Source of the DNA: Prosopocoilus inquinatus
Lineage: Eukaryota > Arthropoda > Insecta > Coleoptera > Lucanidae
Length of the DNA stretch: 64,000 nt
Direction: 5' to 3'
Assembly: GCA_036172665.1 (NCBI GenBank)
Contig: CM069869.1
Location: 6,138,001 to 6,202,000 of the forward strand
The notes under the pieces were generated by a model. That model searched no databases. It was not told where the DNA came from and saw nothing but the letters and a program-made list of their open reading frames with translations. A program made the translations under genes and the position numbers. Shown here piece after piece: positions 46,975 to 58,143 of the stretch. Numbering within the stretch: the first letter of the stretch is position 1; every line of letters starts with the position of its first letter.

Positions 46975-48339
46975 ATTTGGCTCCCAGGCGTGGTGCCAGG
47001 ACGTGAGGACACATCCACGAATTTACGAAGAGTCTCTATCGCTACCCACCACAAATCTGGGAATTGAGGACCCAGTGGCGCTCAAGAATAAGCAGAAGAG
47101 AGAGAAAGATTCCGTAGACGAAGGCGAAGTCCGCTTCTACGAATTCTGAATGCGAAGAGCAAGGAGAAAATTCAAGCATGAATCAGGAAGCAAAGAGTAT
47201 GTTGTCAGGCAAAGAAAACGAAGCGCCTCCCGCCCACGTGTCGATACCGCTCACCATACCGAAGTTCCAAGGACGACCCCTCGAGCAAGTGCATATATTC
47301 TTGCAACAATTAGAAGAATACTTCAACACTTATTGCATACCAGAGTAGGCCTGGGTTGAAACTGCCGTCAAGCAATTGGGACCGACACCACGGGCGTGGT
47401 ACAATACAGTCGAAGCATTAAACCTTAATTGGACCGACTTCGTCGAGTGGACGAATTCGCCGGCCCGAAGGCAACACAAGACTTGCTGCGTTGACTTTAC
47501 ACCGAAGTCCAAGGTTCGACGGAAGCCACTTTGACGTTCGCCGTGAGTAAATTGGGAATCTTCGAGAAGGTGGCAGTCGCCATTCCAGCAACAGACAGAA
47601 TTGCGACCATTTGTCGAATGGCTAAAGAAGAAATCCGACTGCCGCTCAGTGTACCGCTGCCAACTTCATTCACCAAGCTGAAGGATCGATGCCGACATAT
47701 CGATTTTGCACAACCGCCAACGAGGCAAGGTACACGACAATCAGCAACGGATGACTCAGCACCACGGCAGAACCAGCCGCCAAAATGCTGATATTGTCCT
47801 GGTAAACACTTCCATCGGGACTGTCCAATTGCCCAAGCAAGCCTCGGAGCCCCGGGAGAAAAACAAAAACCCATAACCAACTGTCACCATCGAGGACCAG
47901 TAATCAATACCGCAGCGATTAAGAGGAGTCACGCCCAACTACCACGAATCAAGCAACCATTGATGATAAAACTGTTGACGCCTTGCTCGATACAGCCGCC
48001 AGCCACAACTTCGTCAGTGCAGTGCTGGTAACAACAGTCGAACTAAGCCAATTCAAGACAGCTGATCTCGCGAGCATCAAAGGTTCACGAAAGTCGAATA
48101 CGAGCCGCACCAGAGGGCAACCGAGCGCTGGAAGAAGCGGAGCCACTTGCACCACGATCTCTTCATCGAAGAGCATCGCCCCAGCCTGGACCGTCAAGAC
48201 ACTTCGAGAGTGAAAGCGAAGGTGACGTTTCCGAATAAGAAGTAGGAGACGCTTAGGCTAAGTTAGTAGTAAGATGTAATGTAATTTGTTATTCTTTCCC
48301 CCTTTTCCGAGCTTGAGTGATCTCAAAAAGTAGGAGAGA
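46975..48339 (+). mobile_element. LTR-element internal region 2
   Basis: Second copy of the gag-protease internal region, ending in the same AAAAAGTAGGAGAGA tract. Gag begins at 47178 and acquires a TAG near 47345 where copy 1 reads TGG. The same zinc-knuckle TGA is present near 47787. Confidence 0.82.
47178..48213 (+). pseudogene. gag-protease, copy 2
   Basis: Same order of motifs as copy 1: gag from 47178, frameshift near 47500-47530, interrupted zinc knuckle, and protease LLDTAASHNFVS near 47975-48020. The extra stop at 47345 is private to this copy and shows decay after duplication. Confidence 0.8.
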
Positions 48340-48662
48340 TCGGTCACCCAAACTCAAATTCGGAAATTGCATCGCGAGTTTCGCAGTTCGCTTGCTAACC
48401 GAGGCTGCTCTTCCCAACGCAATACTTCCACCGCTGGAAATCATTAGATTACCGCTAATTTCCCCGTTACACCGCTCATCCTTCCCGAATAACTCCTCCC
48501 GCTTCCGTGAGGTTCACTCCCTTCGTTATTGTTAAGTTTTTCTTGAAGAAAATATACTGCCAGTTCGAATTTCTCTCTCTCATTTATACATCAACCACAA
48601 AAATCCCTGAACATCCATTAATTTTCCCCAAAAACGTTATTCGACCAGCCGGTCCGGTAACA
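48340..48662 (+). mobile_element. LTR 3, deleted and without Jockey
   Basis: Lacks the TGTTAC start and an inner block, but reads GGAAATTGCATCGCGAGT straight through the position where LTR 1 and LTR 2 carry the Jockey element. It therefore shows the pre-insertion site. It ends GGTCCGGTAACA. Confidence 0.8.
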
Positions 48663-49236
48663 ACTGTGTGCCATATGTTTGGGGGTGGATTTGGGCAATG
48701 GTTTGAAATTCCAGAAGCATACAAGTAGGAGAGGGTCCTTGGCATGCAAGAAAATAGGCATGTTTCATCATTTCAGGAATGAAATAATATCTTTGGAAAC
48801 AAGGCTGACGAGATTGACGGTGCTGGGTTTGTCGTCAGCCACGTGTGGAGAAGAAGTGTGGATCCTGGGAAGTAATAATGCTGGAAAAAGAATGACGACA
48901 ACTTAGAAAAAACTAGCCAGGAAATGTCGAGGAATACTATGGTTTATTAAAAGCGAAGACCTACGGGAGGAACTACAGCTGGAGGACTTGGAAAGAAGAG
49001 CCTGAACGACAAGAAAGGAGACGGTGGGGCGCTTGATGGATCGATCATCCAACAGAGAGTGTATGTAAGCTGGTGGATTCAAATGGGCAAGGGGAATGAC
49101 CTGGCTAAGAACAAAAACAAAAAGGAAAGGTGTAGAGAGCCACCACTTTACTAACTCAACAGCGAAAAGGGGGAAAATGTAACAACCAAATTCTTTCGAC
49201 TTCAGCGCGTGTATTGAGCAAAGGCTTTCAAAACTG
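48663..49236. other. Spacer between LTR 3 and solo LTR
   Basis: About 570 bp without an intact frame. GAAAAGGGGGAAAATGTAAC at 49164-49183 looks like a polypurine tract and start of a different LTR family, so this may be a scrap of another LTR element. Confidence 0.45.
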
Positions 49237-49613
49237 TGTTACCGTGCCACCGCGTTAACTCGGTCACCCAAACTCAAATTTCTTCCCGAAAGTCCGATTG
49301 ACCAATCAGAGCGCTCGCTCGGTACGAAATCCAGATACGACATCCCATTGGTGGACACCGAAAAGTGTAAATACAAGTTCGGAAATTGCATCGAGAGTGT
49401 CGCAGCTCGCTTGCTAACCGAGGCTGCTCTTCCCAACGCAATACTTCTACCGCTGGAAATCCTTAGATTACCGCTAATTTCCCCGTTAGTCAAGTTTTTC
49501 TTGAAGTAAATATACTGCCAATTCGAATTTCTCTTATCTCATTTATACATCAACCACAAAAATCCCTGAACATTCATTAATTTTCCCCAAAAACGTTATC
49601 CGGTCCGGTAACA
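49237..49613 (+). mobile_element. LTR 4, uninterrupted
   Basis: TGTTACCGTGCCACC to GGTCCGGTAACA, about 377 bp with a small internal deletion compared with LTR 1. It reads GGAAATTGCATCGAGAGT at the Jockey insertion point, a second empty site. No matching duplication flanks it, so it may be the far LTR of a decayed element rather than a true solo LTR. Confidence 0.82.
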
Positions 49614-50844
49614 ATTGTGTAGCATCAAACTAATATATTTAAAGCTCGGTACGGGTAATCATAAAATAATTTCATTGGTTTACAACTGCAGTTCATGTTT
49701 TTTTTTTTCTAAAAGAACCACCATAGCAAAGCTATTTTTAGGTTATTATTATTTACATATTTGTAACACAACTTGTTAATAGTAGAATGAACATGCGGAG
49801 TCTCACGATTAAATTCCAAACAGCGTAAAAACTAATGGATAAATAAACGCGCAACTATTTCTCTAATTTGAATATGAACCGCGCAATTAGTCTAATTGCT
49901 GTTAAACTGATGATTAAACGAGATAAACGCGAAACGGGACGTTTCGAAATCGACGATTAATGGCAGCACGCCTTATTTGAATAGATGGCGAATTAACTGT
50001 CTCACAACATGCGAGGAACGCGGATTGCTTGCTTTAATAATTTCGCGATTTCGAAATGGGCCGCCGTAAAACATTATTATTAATGTTGTTCGCGGGTCTT
50101 TCTTCTTTAATGATATTAATTGCGTCTGCGTCCGGAGAATACCGCAGCTCGTTGCGCAATTTAAAGAATTGCTGAATTATTAAAAATTCTTTACGAATGC
50201 ATTTAGCATACTTAAAGCGAAACTTGACAACTGGGTTTTATTATTTTTATTATGTTTTTAGGAATTTAATATGTTTTTTTTTTTAATTTGACTCACTTTA
50301 GCTATCATTAGCTTCCTCTTATATGCATTTTATTTTTCGAAAAGTAGAAAGAGAATTGCAACAAATAGAGGTAAAGAAGGATATGTGTACAAAAATGCTG
50401 AAAATACAATATTTGTACACATAAAAAAAAATGAATCGCCATAAAAACACAAAATAGATTTAGTAAAAAGATAAGATATTCACCATCAAGCAAGTTATAA
50501 AGCAAAGAAGTTATGCTAGTAGACTGCTTCGTGCCTGCTGGCGTTGGCGCACCCTGTATTTTTAATTATTTTATTAACATCAGGAAATTATTTAAGCATG
50601 CCGAAGAAAAGCTTGGAAAATTTAAGGCTATCATAAAATCAATCAATGAAATCAGACACGCAAACATCAATCCTTGACAACCAAAGACAACGTCTTTAAT
50701 ATTTGTTTATTTATACGGATTAGAAATTGGAGACCCGCAATTTCTTGAACCAGATACCAAACTCAGGATGTCTATAATAAAAAAAAAAATATTTCCGTAT
50801 ATTTTCTGAGTAGGATCGTTAATTATTAATTTTATCGAATGGTT
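49614..50844. other. No gene; less repetitive non-coding DNA
   Basis: No coding region. 49860-50170 has balanced composition and homeodomain-like ATTA clusters and might be regulatory (inference). A GCACCCTGTAT repeat-end motif lies at 50549-50558. Confidence 0.35.
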
Positions 50845-51009
50845 TAAACAGCGACATCCTACGATCGCTTTATAATCTAACATTGCATTAGGACCGTCAA
50901 ATTGAAGCCAGTGTGCTACATAATAAGTCATCCCATGCTTGCTGTCAAAGCATATTGAAAGTTTTAAAAATTTTTGTTGCAAATCGTTTTTGATTACAGT
51001 GAATCCTCC

Positions 51010-51067
51010 GGTACAGCTGTTTCAGCCCTATTCGGGGCTTCATCGGCAGAAGCGTAGCTCGAGAGTT
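51010..51067 (-). ncRNA. Degenerate hammerhead, copy H
   Basis: GAAA, CAGCTG, UA and a perfect stem II (AGCCC/GGGCT, loop CGAATA) remain. The core reads CCGATGA instead of CTGATGA and the 3' strand of helix I does not pair. Probably dead. Confidence 0.7.
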
Positions 51068-51154
51068 AGGATGTCGCTGTTTAAACTACTCATTACTACC
51101 ACGTCGCAATTCCGATTAATCTGGATCGAATCATTTTGGTTTGCAGTGGAACTC

Positions 51155-51203
51155 TCGAGCTACGCTTCTGCTGATGAAGCCACAAATAGGGCTGAAATTC
51201 AGC
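51155..51203 (+). ncRNA. Truncated hammerhead, copy I
   Basis: TCGAGC 51155-51160, a textbook CTGATGA core at 51171-51177, stem II with a CAAATA-containing loop, GAAA 51194-51197, then unrelated sequence. Helix III and the cleavage site are missing. Confidence 0.75.
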
Positions 51204-51826
51204 AACCAAAGAAACAAGCAATCATTTGCTTCGCAGCACTGCGTGAACGGACAACTTTTGTTGGTTTTGGTTCATTTTGAAATACCCAAACGGTAGATTG
51301 TTGTTTACTTTCTGGCTCGTACGAATAGATCCACGTTTCGTCATCAGTAACGATGTTATAAACTAAATTTGAACGACCTCCATTGAATTTCTTGAGCATT
51401 TCTTCGTACCATTTGACACGACCCTGCTTTTGCGCTTCTGTTAAATTGTGTGGGATCCAACGACTGCAAAGCTTTCGTACGTTCAAATGATCATGCAAAA
51501 TCTGGTGTATTGCTTTCATCTCAATGCGTAAGAATGCTTGAATCTCACGGTATGTCACATGTCGATCTCGCTCAAGCATTTCACGCACAGCATCTACATT
51601 AGTGGCAGCAACAGATGTTGATGGACGACCTTCACGAAATTCGTCACTGAGAGAGTGAGAGAGGTACGTCCAAGCTGGAATTCGGCAAACCAATTATAAA
51701 CACTGCTCTTTGATGGTGCTTCATCTCCAAAAGCCAAATGAAGCCGATCGAGGCATTGTTTCGGCGTTAGACCACATTTGAAATCGTAAAAAACATGGCA
51801 CTAAAATTTTGACGCGAGATTTCCAT
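51204..51826 (-). pseudogene. Mariner transposase, truncated
   Basis: ATG at 51826. Frameshifts near 51780 and 51700, then a long open stretch from about 51693 to the end covering EGRPSTSVAATNVDAVREML, HQILHDHLNVRKLCSRW and DDETWIYSYEPESKQQ, which includes the first catalytic Asp. The positions stopped in the first copy are open here. The second and third Asp are lost with the missing 3' half. Confidence 0.9.
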
Positions 51827-51996
51827 GTTTACACAAAATTACTTTTTCTCAAATGCTGTACAAACAAAACTAGTTCACTTGGATAGGAACTGTCGATAGA
51901 ATTATAGGCGAAAAACGTCAAATTTAAATATGACAGTTGATAAACGCTAACAATTGTAGACCTACTAGATTCCAGAAAATTTTCCAGCAGCCCACG
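51204..51996 (-). mobile_element. Mariner transposon, second copy, 3'-truncated
   Basis: Same family as 12204-13480. The start end (complement of CGTGGGCTGCTGGAAAA) is at 51996, next to TA. The element stops near 51204 in mid-transposase, where it meets the ribozyme repeat, so about 480 bp of its 3' half are missing. Confidence 0.9.
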
Positions 51997-54147
51997 TAGA
52001 TAGTAATGTAATAATAATTTGTGTGTGTGTTGTATATTGTGTAACCTGTATATTTCAAATTAGTTTGTAAATCGTGTACATTACAAGCAAAGTATGATTT
52101 TTCTCTTAAAGCTTTTTCGGAAGGAAACACTGACTTAAAATTTGACAAATGAAGATACGAGAGAAAAGTTTTCGTCTTCCCTAATTCAAACCATTTGCTT
52201 TGGACTTTGAGGAATGCCGACATATGATTTTCTATTCTGAAAAAAAGACAACAAGGAATAAAAATCGACGTGAGCTGTATTTAGAAGGATTTCCTCAAGA
52301 AAAACTTCAATAAATGTTATTGCACGCATTAATCAAAGATAACATCCGACTGAACGGAAAACCTCAAATACGAGCAGATGAGCAAAAAAACTTGTTTAAT
52401 AACTGTCCCTACCTCATTTCGAAATGAATTTATTAAGATACGGACATTCCGGTTGAACAATAACAAGGCGGAGGGACGCGATAAACCGTCGACAAAAACC
52501 AGATTTATTTGATTACAGGGATTTGTTAATCGCGTCGGTTTTACGCTCCGACAATTCCACCGCAATAAGATATTTCAATTAAAACAAAAAGAGCAGATCC
52601 GCTGATGTGATAACAAGTGATAATTTGAACCGCGCGCCACCGACGATTACGCAATGACTTAGAAGAAAACGGTGGAAATAATAATAATGCGGACGTTACG
52701 CACTCGCCTCGTTAAATTCGTCTTAATAAATATAATTTATTTCGCGAATAATAAATTATCGCACGCAAAGAATGAAAGAATGCGGTACGAGCAGAGTACG
52801 TCTTGTATCATTATTCACGATGCCGTCTTGCCCAACTTAATTGTGCTCGGAGGATGCTGGGAAAAAATACGCTGAATGGAAACAGCAATTACGTCGTGTT
52901 TTTATGTAACGTCGTGATACATCACCGTAATGTGGCGTTTAAATCGCCGTATGGGATTCAATATTACTTCGTGATAGAACAGAACGCGAACGAGAACAGA
53001 GGACAGACTGCTTTTTACGGTAAATCCCCGAGATTATGCATTTTAACTCTCAACATCGGTCGATCAACACAACTGAATAAGTAAAAAGCACTTTCGCTTT
53101 TAATATGATCGTGAATGGTAATCCTGAAGAAGCAAAAAAAGGGGGCGTGATCTTAAAATATTTTATAACGAGCTGCACTTATGTATTTTAACTGCACCAA
53201 TCTTTGTGAATTACTTGCAGAAATCAATCCTTTAAAATGCTTACGAAGAAAAGCCACTTTCTCAAAATTAATATACCAGGTGTTTGTGAAATGAGTGCAG
53301 AAATTTAAACCTATATTACATCACCATAATGGAAACGATTGAACTTACATGTCTTTAACAAAAGTTTTATACATTTCGAGAAAATCGCAGTTGCAAATTG
53401 GGCAAGAAATAATAGCACGTCTGTGTCTTTGAGATAGGTCAAGAAAAGGAAATTTTATTGGAACAAAGAACAGAAGTGCCATCAAGCAGTGACCTTTGCC
53501 GAAGTGGAAGCGTTGTTTTTAACGTCGCAACAAGTCGTATTACAGCTGAGCCAAAGAATTTGCTTCATTTTTTATGATTATGACACGCAATTTGTTGCTC
53601 CGTATTCTTTGGGATCAACAGTGTAGCTTGTGAAAAGTGATTGAACGAGTTAAAGCTAAATATGATTACTATCTACGTAGTATTATTTCTTATTAAAATG
53701 CCGCAATTCACGAACGGCGAGAGAACAGCATTTCAGAGGAGTGTATTACTAATGCCGTCGACAGTACTAGCGCTAATAGTGACATGCACGAATCACTTTT
53801 TCGCCGAGCTCGTTTGTGTGTCGCTAATGATGGACGCCACGTCGAACAATTGTTATAAACATTTCTAAATCTAATAGTGAATGTGTGCTTGAATGTGATC
53901 CTCCACTCAGATGATATTCGGTGAGTGTGTCTTGCGTATTAGTCATTCCTGCGATGTTTACTGTCTACAATCAGAGATGCAAGTTTCGAAAGTTTTTTTT
54001 TGTTATTTCATGATCGCGGAATACGGGACGGATAAGCGAATTTTCTTATGGTTATAAAAATTTGTTTTTGTATTTTTTTCGTGTTGTTTGTGCTGTCGGC
54101 GTACTGTGGTTAAAAATTTTGCAAGCACTCCGTAATTTTTTGATATA
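51997..54147. other. No gene recognised
   Basis: 52560-53060 is richer in GC than its surroundings. The short frame at 53641-53868 has no recognisable domain. A TG-repeat lies at 52020-52032. Confidence 0.4.
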
Positions 54148-54486
54148 CAGAGTGTTCAGAAATAACTCGGCATTATTGCTAACTTCTTTATTATTAAAAA
54201 TACAGATACGGTTAAATTAGCAAACTAAGGGGGTGTCCCATAAATAAAGAGACAAATTTTAATTCTATTTCTTCAACATGTATTTAATTAACAACATCGA
54301 AAACATAATATACAGAATATATAACCAAAAAACTATATGTCACAATTAGCATTATGACATGATCGCGAGGTTGCATAACTAAGCGACTTTAAATTTAAAA
54401 ACAACGTCTGCGTCTACAAATAGAACAGGAACTCTATAAGTAATTTAGATGTTACATTATTCGCTTGATGGCTGTAAAGAAAGAGG

Positions 54487-54494
54487 GAGCCAGC
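54487..54494 (+). repeat. 8-bp target-site duplication of hAT-like element
   Basis: GAGCCAGC here and AAGCCAGC at 56320-56327 (one change). Copy 1 of the host repeat has a single GAGCCAGC, confirming the original target. Confidence 0.8.
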
Positions 54495-56319
54495 TAGTGA
54501 TGCGACGAGTCGAGTAGACTCGCTATCAGACTCGATTCTCAAAGGTACTCATTGTACTCGAGTAACTAATTCTGTGAACCCGAGTCAGCGGTACTCGAGT
54601 CGACTCGAGTACGATACAAGTACTCGAGTATCGACTTTAGAATTTGTAGACTCGAGTCCCAAAAGTATTCGTTCTACTCGAGTAACTATTGCAGTGACAC
54701 CGAGTCAGCGAAAGTCGAGTCAACTCGAGTTCGATTCAAGTAATTCGAGTACCGGCTTTAGAATTAAATAACGAGTTGAGTAGACTCGATGTCAGACTGG
54801 ATTTTATTGGATTCTCTTTATAGAGCCTCCTAGTCAGTTGGTAACGAGTGAATGAGTACCGAGTTTAGAATTGAGATTATGGGTGTAGGCAATAAGCGTT
54901 AACGTTTGACAAGTTTCATTCGTTTTAGAAGTACTATGCTTTTGCTAAAACAGTCGACTGCCGCAATAACTTACTGTGACAGTCAGACGCTTGATATCGG
55001 GGCGTAACAGGAGCTAATTGTAATTAACAGACAAAACGTTAACAGCTAGAACAATTAAACATTATAGAGAAGATCAAATTAAAGATTTTTTCTTAATAAA
55101 CTTTAGGTAAAAATCAGTAACTAGAAAGTTATAAGAGTTTAATGTGAAATTAATTAACAAGTAAAAGTTACTACTTGTAGTAATATTTTACGTTTTAAAT
55201 TTTGGTATTTACAACCATTAAAAAAAAATCTAGTCTCGTAAAAGTTACGGATATTTCATTTTTGTGTCAATTAAAGAAGAAATTAAGAAACTTAACTGTA
55301 ACTTTTTTAGGGTTTTGATCAAAAACGAATTAAGAGAAAAGCTTTATTTTGATCTTCTACAGCTGCCCTATCAATCTCCTACGTACGTTATAAAATAAAT
55401 TAATAAAAATAAATCAAACCCTAATAATTTCAAGCTCAAATATCATGAAAAGTATGAAACAAAATAAAGACAAACTACAAATTGTTGGAATTAGGAATCT
55501 TTCTTAATTCAAAAAAATATGTTGCGAGTTTAACATGAATGCTTCTACGGCCGGCATCCATGATTGAATTGGCTACCGGTTGAAAACACGTCATTACTAT
55601 TTCTTCCACTGCCGTCATTCCGCCCTTCATTGTAGAAGAACCTCCTCAGGACTGATATTGCTGGCTGTAGCTTTTTCCTAGTCGTTGAAACTGACGGGAA
55701 GCAATAGAACACCATTAGCAGCTCTGAGGAATTTCTTCTGCAATGAAGAGCAAAACGTCGGCGTAGGAAATATCTTGATGCAGTTCCAAACGGTATCAGT
55801 CATTTGGGTTTCCGATCGGCACTTGTTTAATTTTTTCTTAATAATTTCTTGATTCAAACAAATTCCTAAAAGTTACATTTTACATATTTTGATATACGTA
55901 TCTAAAGAGTGTTGATAACGTTAAAAATGTAAACAAAAACACTGCACCATTATTCTATCGATTCTACTAGCAGTAAAAAAGTAACGTCATGAGTACTCAT
56001 ATTTCCGGGTTTAGTTAAATGTTCGAAACTTTTAATGTGGACTCGAGTCAAAACTCGCATTTTTTATAAAAAAAGTTCAAGTTTATTACATTCTTTAAAA
56101 CGGCGAGTCCCGAGTTCAATTCGAGTACTCGAGTACTTTTATCTGAACTCGAGTCAATTGACTCGAGTCGACTCGATTCTTTCAAACGGTGATTTTCAGC
56201 CAAGTACTCGAGTCTTTTGATCTGGACTCGACTATCTTGACTCGAGTCAAGACTCGATTCTTTTATAAAAGTATTCGAGTCGACTCGATTCTTAAAAACA
56301 GCGACTCGTCGCATCACTA
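54495..56319. mobile_element. hAT-like element with ACTCGAGT box arrays
   Basis: 1825 bp with perfect ends TAGTGATGCGACGAGTCG and CGACTCGTCGCATCACTA. The 8-bp duplication and the TAGTG...CACTA ends fit hAT. The outer 300 bases on each side contain many ACTCGAGT or near-identical boxes, on either side of an AT-rich middle (54880-55980). No intact transposase is present. On the minus strand around 55560-55830 a fragment translating to LLLPVSFND hints at the end of a hAT transposase (weak). Confidence 0.85.
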
Positions 56320-57122
56320 AAGCCAGCACACATCGGGACCCATTGAATCACGAAACAGTAAAATTCACAAAATATTTACGAAAATAATCATTCTTCCGAG
56401 AGCCGATTTTATGAGCGAATTTAATTTTAACTCAAAAATGTCATCAAAATGGAATTCTTCTATTCAGATTAATTAATTCAACGAAAAGATTTTTCTCGCA
56501 AGATAATTCTTTAAATTAAAAAAATATATATTATTGCGTAAATTATCTGAACATATCGGAATTAAGTCGCCTGTCGATTGAAAGCAGCAAATTAAATCAT
56601 TTTTTATCACGTCAATATTTAAAATTTTTATATTTATTTAAAAGAGAAATAGGTACGTACCTGCTTTTTCGATAAAATAAAAGAATCTAGCAAGTTTTGC
56701 AACGAAATAAGTATTTGGGTTGCCTTAAAAATGTTAGGAAATCGTTAGAAACTTTATAGTTACAAATTGAAAGCTAAACTCTGTCATTTTAAGGCAAATT
56801 TTAACAATTTGAATACTAATAAAAACTTATTCTGACTCTTGCTAGGATATCTTCTTTATTTATTAATTTCCGATAAAATGATAAAGAACAATTTTAATTC
56901 AGAATTTTATTCTCGATCGATTGGTCAAATAATATACAGGGTGTTCCATTTAAAAAAGTGTTCTTTTCCCTCTATTTCATAAACGCGATGTTCAATTGTT
57001 TTTTTGAATGCATCGTTGCAATCAGTGCAGAAGGTGATAAAGGTTGTTAATTTAACCGTATCTGTAACTTTAATAATAAAAAAGTTAGCAATAGTGTCGT
57101 GTTATTTTTGAACAGTCTGTAT

Positions 57123-57574
57123 AACTCGATAGCACTTTTTCGTTACGCTAATCATCAATAGCAATTAATAGACGTACTTGATAATAAACTCGAGAATGAA
57201 GAAAGATAATCACTCAGGAGCTTTCACAACATTTTGTAAGTTTTGTAATTACTGCACTTTTCATTTAATTTTTTTAGGAAGACTGAGAGAAACTATTACT
57301 TTTATAAACAGCGCCCTCTAACTACGTTGTAACATTTGTAACATCCAATTAGCCGTAGCCATTGAATACAAATTTTAAATCAGCTTAAAATTCCCTTTCA
57401 AACGAGTTGAAGTTCGTTCATTTCTGATAAAGGATACAGAAGTTATGATATTTTTTAAAGTAAATAATTCAACTGTTTCCGCCACCCTTATTAATGGCGA
57501 CACGATAATAAGTCTAAAAGCAAAATTGCGGGAAATTAATTCATGTGTCCTAGGGCGTCATCGAAACTATACCT
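57123..57574. other. No gene recognised
   Basis: AT-rich spacer between repeat elements. Confidence 0.45.
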
Positions 57575-58143
57575 TATACCGGGTGTACTACAGAAAACGC
57601 CCCAAGCCATAACTACTTTATTTGTAGACTAATTTAAAAAAGCAAAAAGGCAAATGAAATGAGACTAAAAACAGTATAAAATGTGGTCAATTAATTATTT
57701 TTTTAGTTACCTTCATGGTCAAGCGACTGTCAGCTTTATTTTTTAAATGGCTCTGTATATTTTTTATTATTGTATCTGGTAGAGCTACTCTTTCTAAATT
57801 CAATGATGTGCAAGCAACACTTTAAGTTTTGACCAGCAAATATGGTAAAAAATTTATTAATGAAAGAATTAAAGTTAAAATGTAAGTTATTACAGGAAAA
57901 CAATTGAAAATCGAATTTTAAAAGAGTGTAAACCATTTTTTCTACACACACAAACTGAATTTTTAACCATGGCATACTTGAATTAGAAATGAAAAATTAT
58001 GACAGACGCGTATTAAAAGTGTAAAAAAAGAAAGTTAACAGTCGTTTGACTATGAAGATAACTAAAAAAAAATAATTAATTGACTACATTTTATAGTGTT
58101 TTTAATCTCATTTCATTTGCCTTTTTGTAGGACACCCTGTATA
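57575..58143. mobile_element. Long-inverted-repeat MITE
   Basis: Outer ends TATACCGGGTGTACTACA and TGTAGGACACCCTGTATA match with few differences. Strongly matching inner arms follow at 57640-57735 and 58030-58127 (AAAAAGGCAAATGAAATGAG and complement). The centre has no useful frame. Confidence 0.8.

Larger units (their letters stand above)
39635..48662 (+). repeat. Tandem array, 4.08-kb period, LTR element with nested Jockey
   Basis: Equivalent points recur 4084 bp apart (for example 40150 and 44234; 43448 and 47531 differ by 4083). Each unit is an LTR split by a 5'-truncated Jockey element, followed by a gag-protease internal region. Unit 1 is about 39635-43723, unit 2 about 43724-47806, and a third truncated piece ends in an LTR without the Jockey insertion. 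Units 1 and 2 are nearly identical, so the duplication is young. Confidence 0.9.
50845..51203. mobile_element. Hammerhead-bearing repeat, copy 5 (older subfamily)
   Basis: Starts AAACAGCGACATCCTACGAT, runs in reverse orientation through a monomer boundary (GAAAGTTTTAAAAATTTTTG at about 50955-50975), so two monomers are joined head to tail here. It then inverts after the first ribozyme at about 51066. The forward arm is cut inside its ribozyme by the mariner fragment at 51204. Sequence differs from the other copies by many substitutions. Confidence 0.8.
54354..56849 (+). repeat. Interspersed repeat, copy 2 (split)
   Basis: Matches 1596-2189 in two pieces, 54354-54494 and 56320-56849, separated by the hAT-like insertion. 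Small extra blocks occur at 56636-56690 and near 56770. Confidence 0.88.
54148..57122. repeat. Inverted pair bracketing the nested block
   Basis: 54148-54218 (ACAGAGTGTTCAGAAATAAC onward) is the diverged complement of 57045-57122. Shared core: TTAATTTAACCGTATCTGTA (as read on the right side). Between them lie the second copy of the 1596-2189 repeat and the hAT-like element. Copy 1 at 1.6 kb has no such borders, so the bracket may be chance neighbours or a composite. Confidence 0.6.

Noticed and set aside
53641..53868. 75-residue open frame with a hydrophobic stretch
   Set aside because: No recognisable motif or gene context. Possible by chance.
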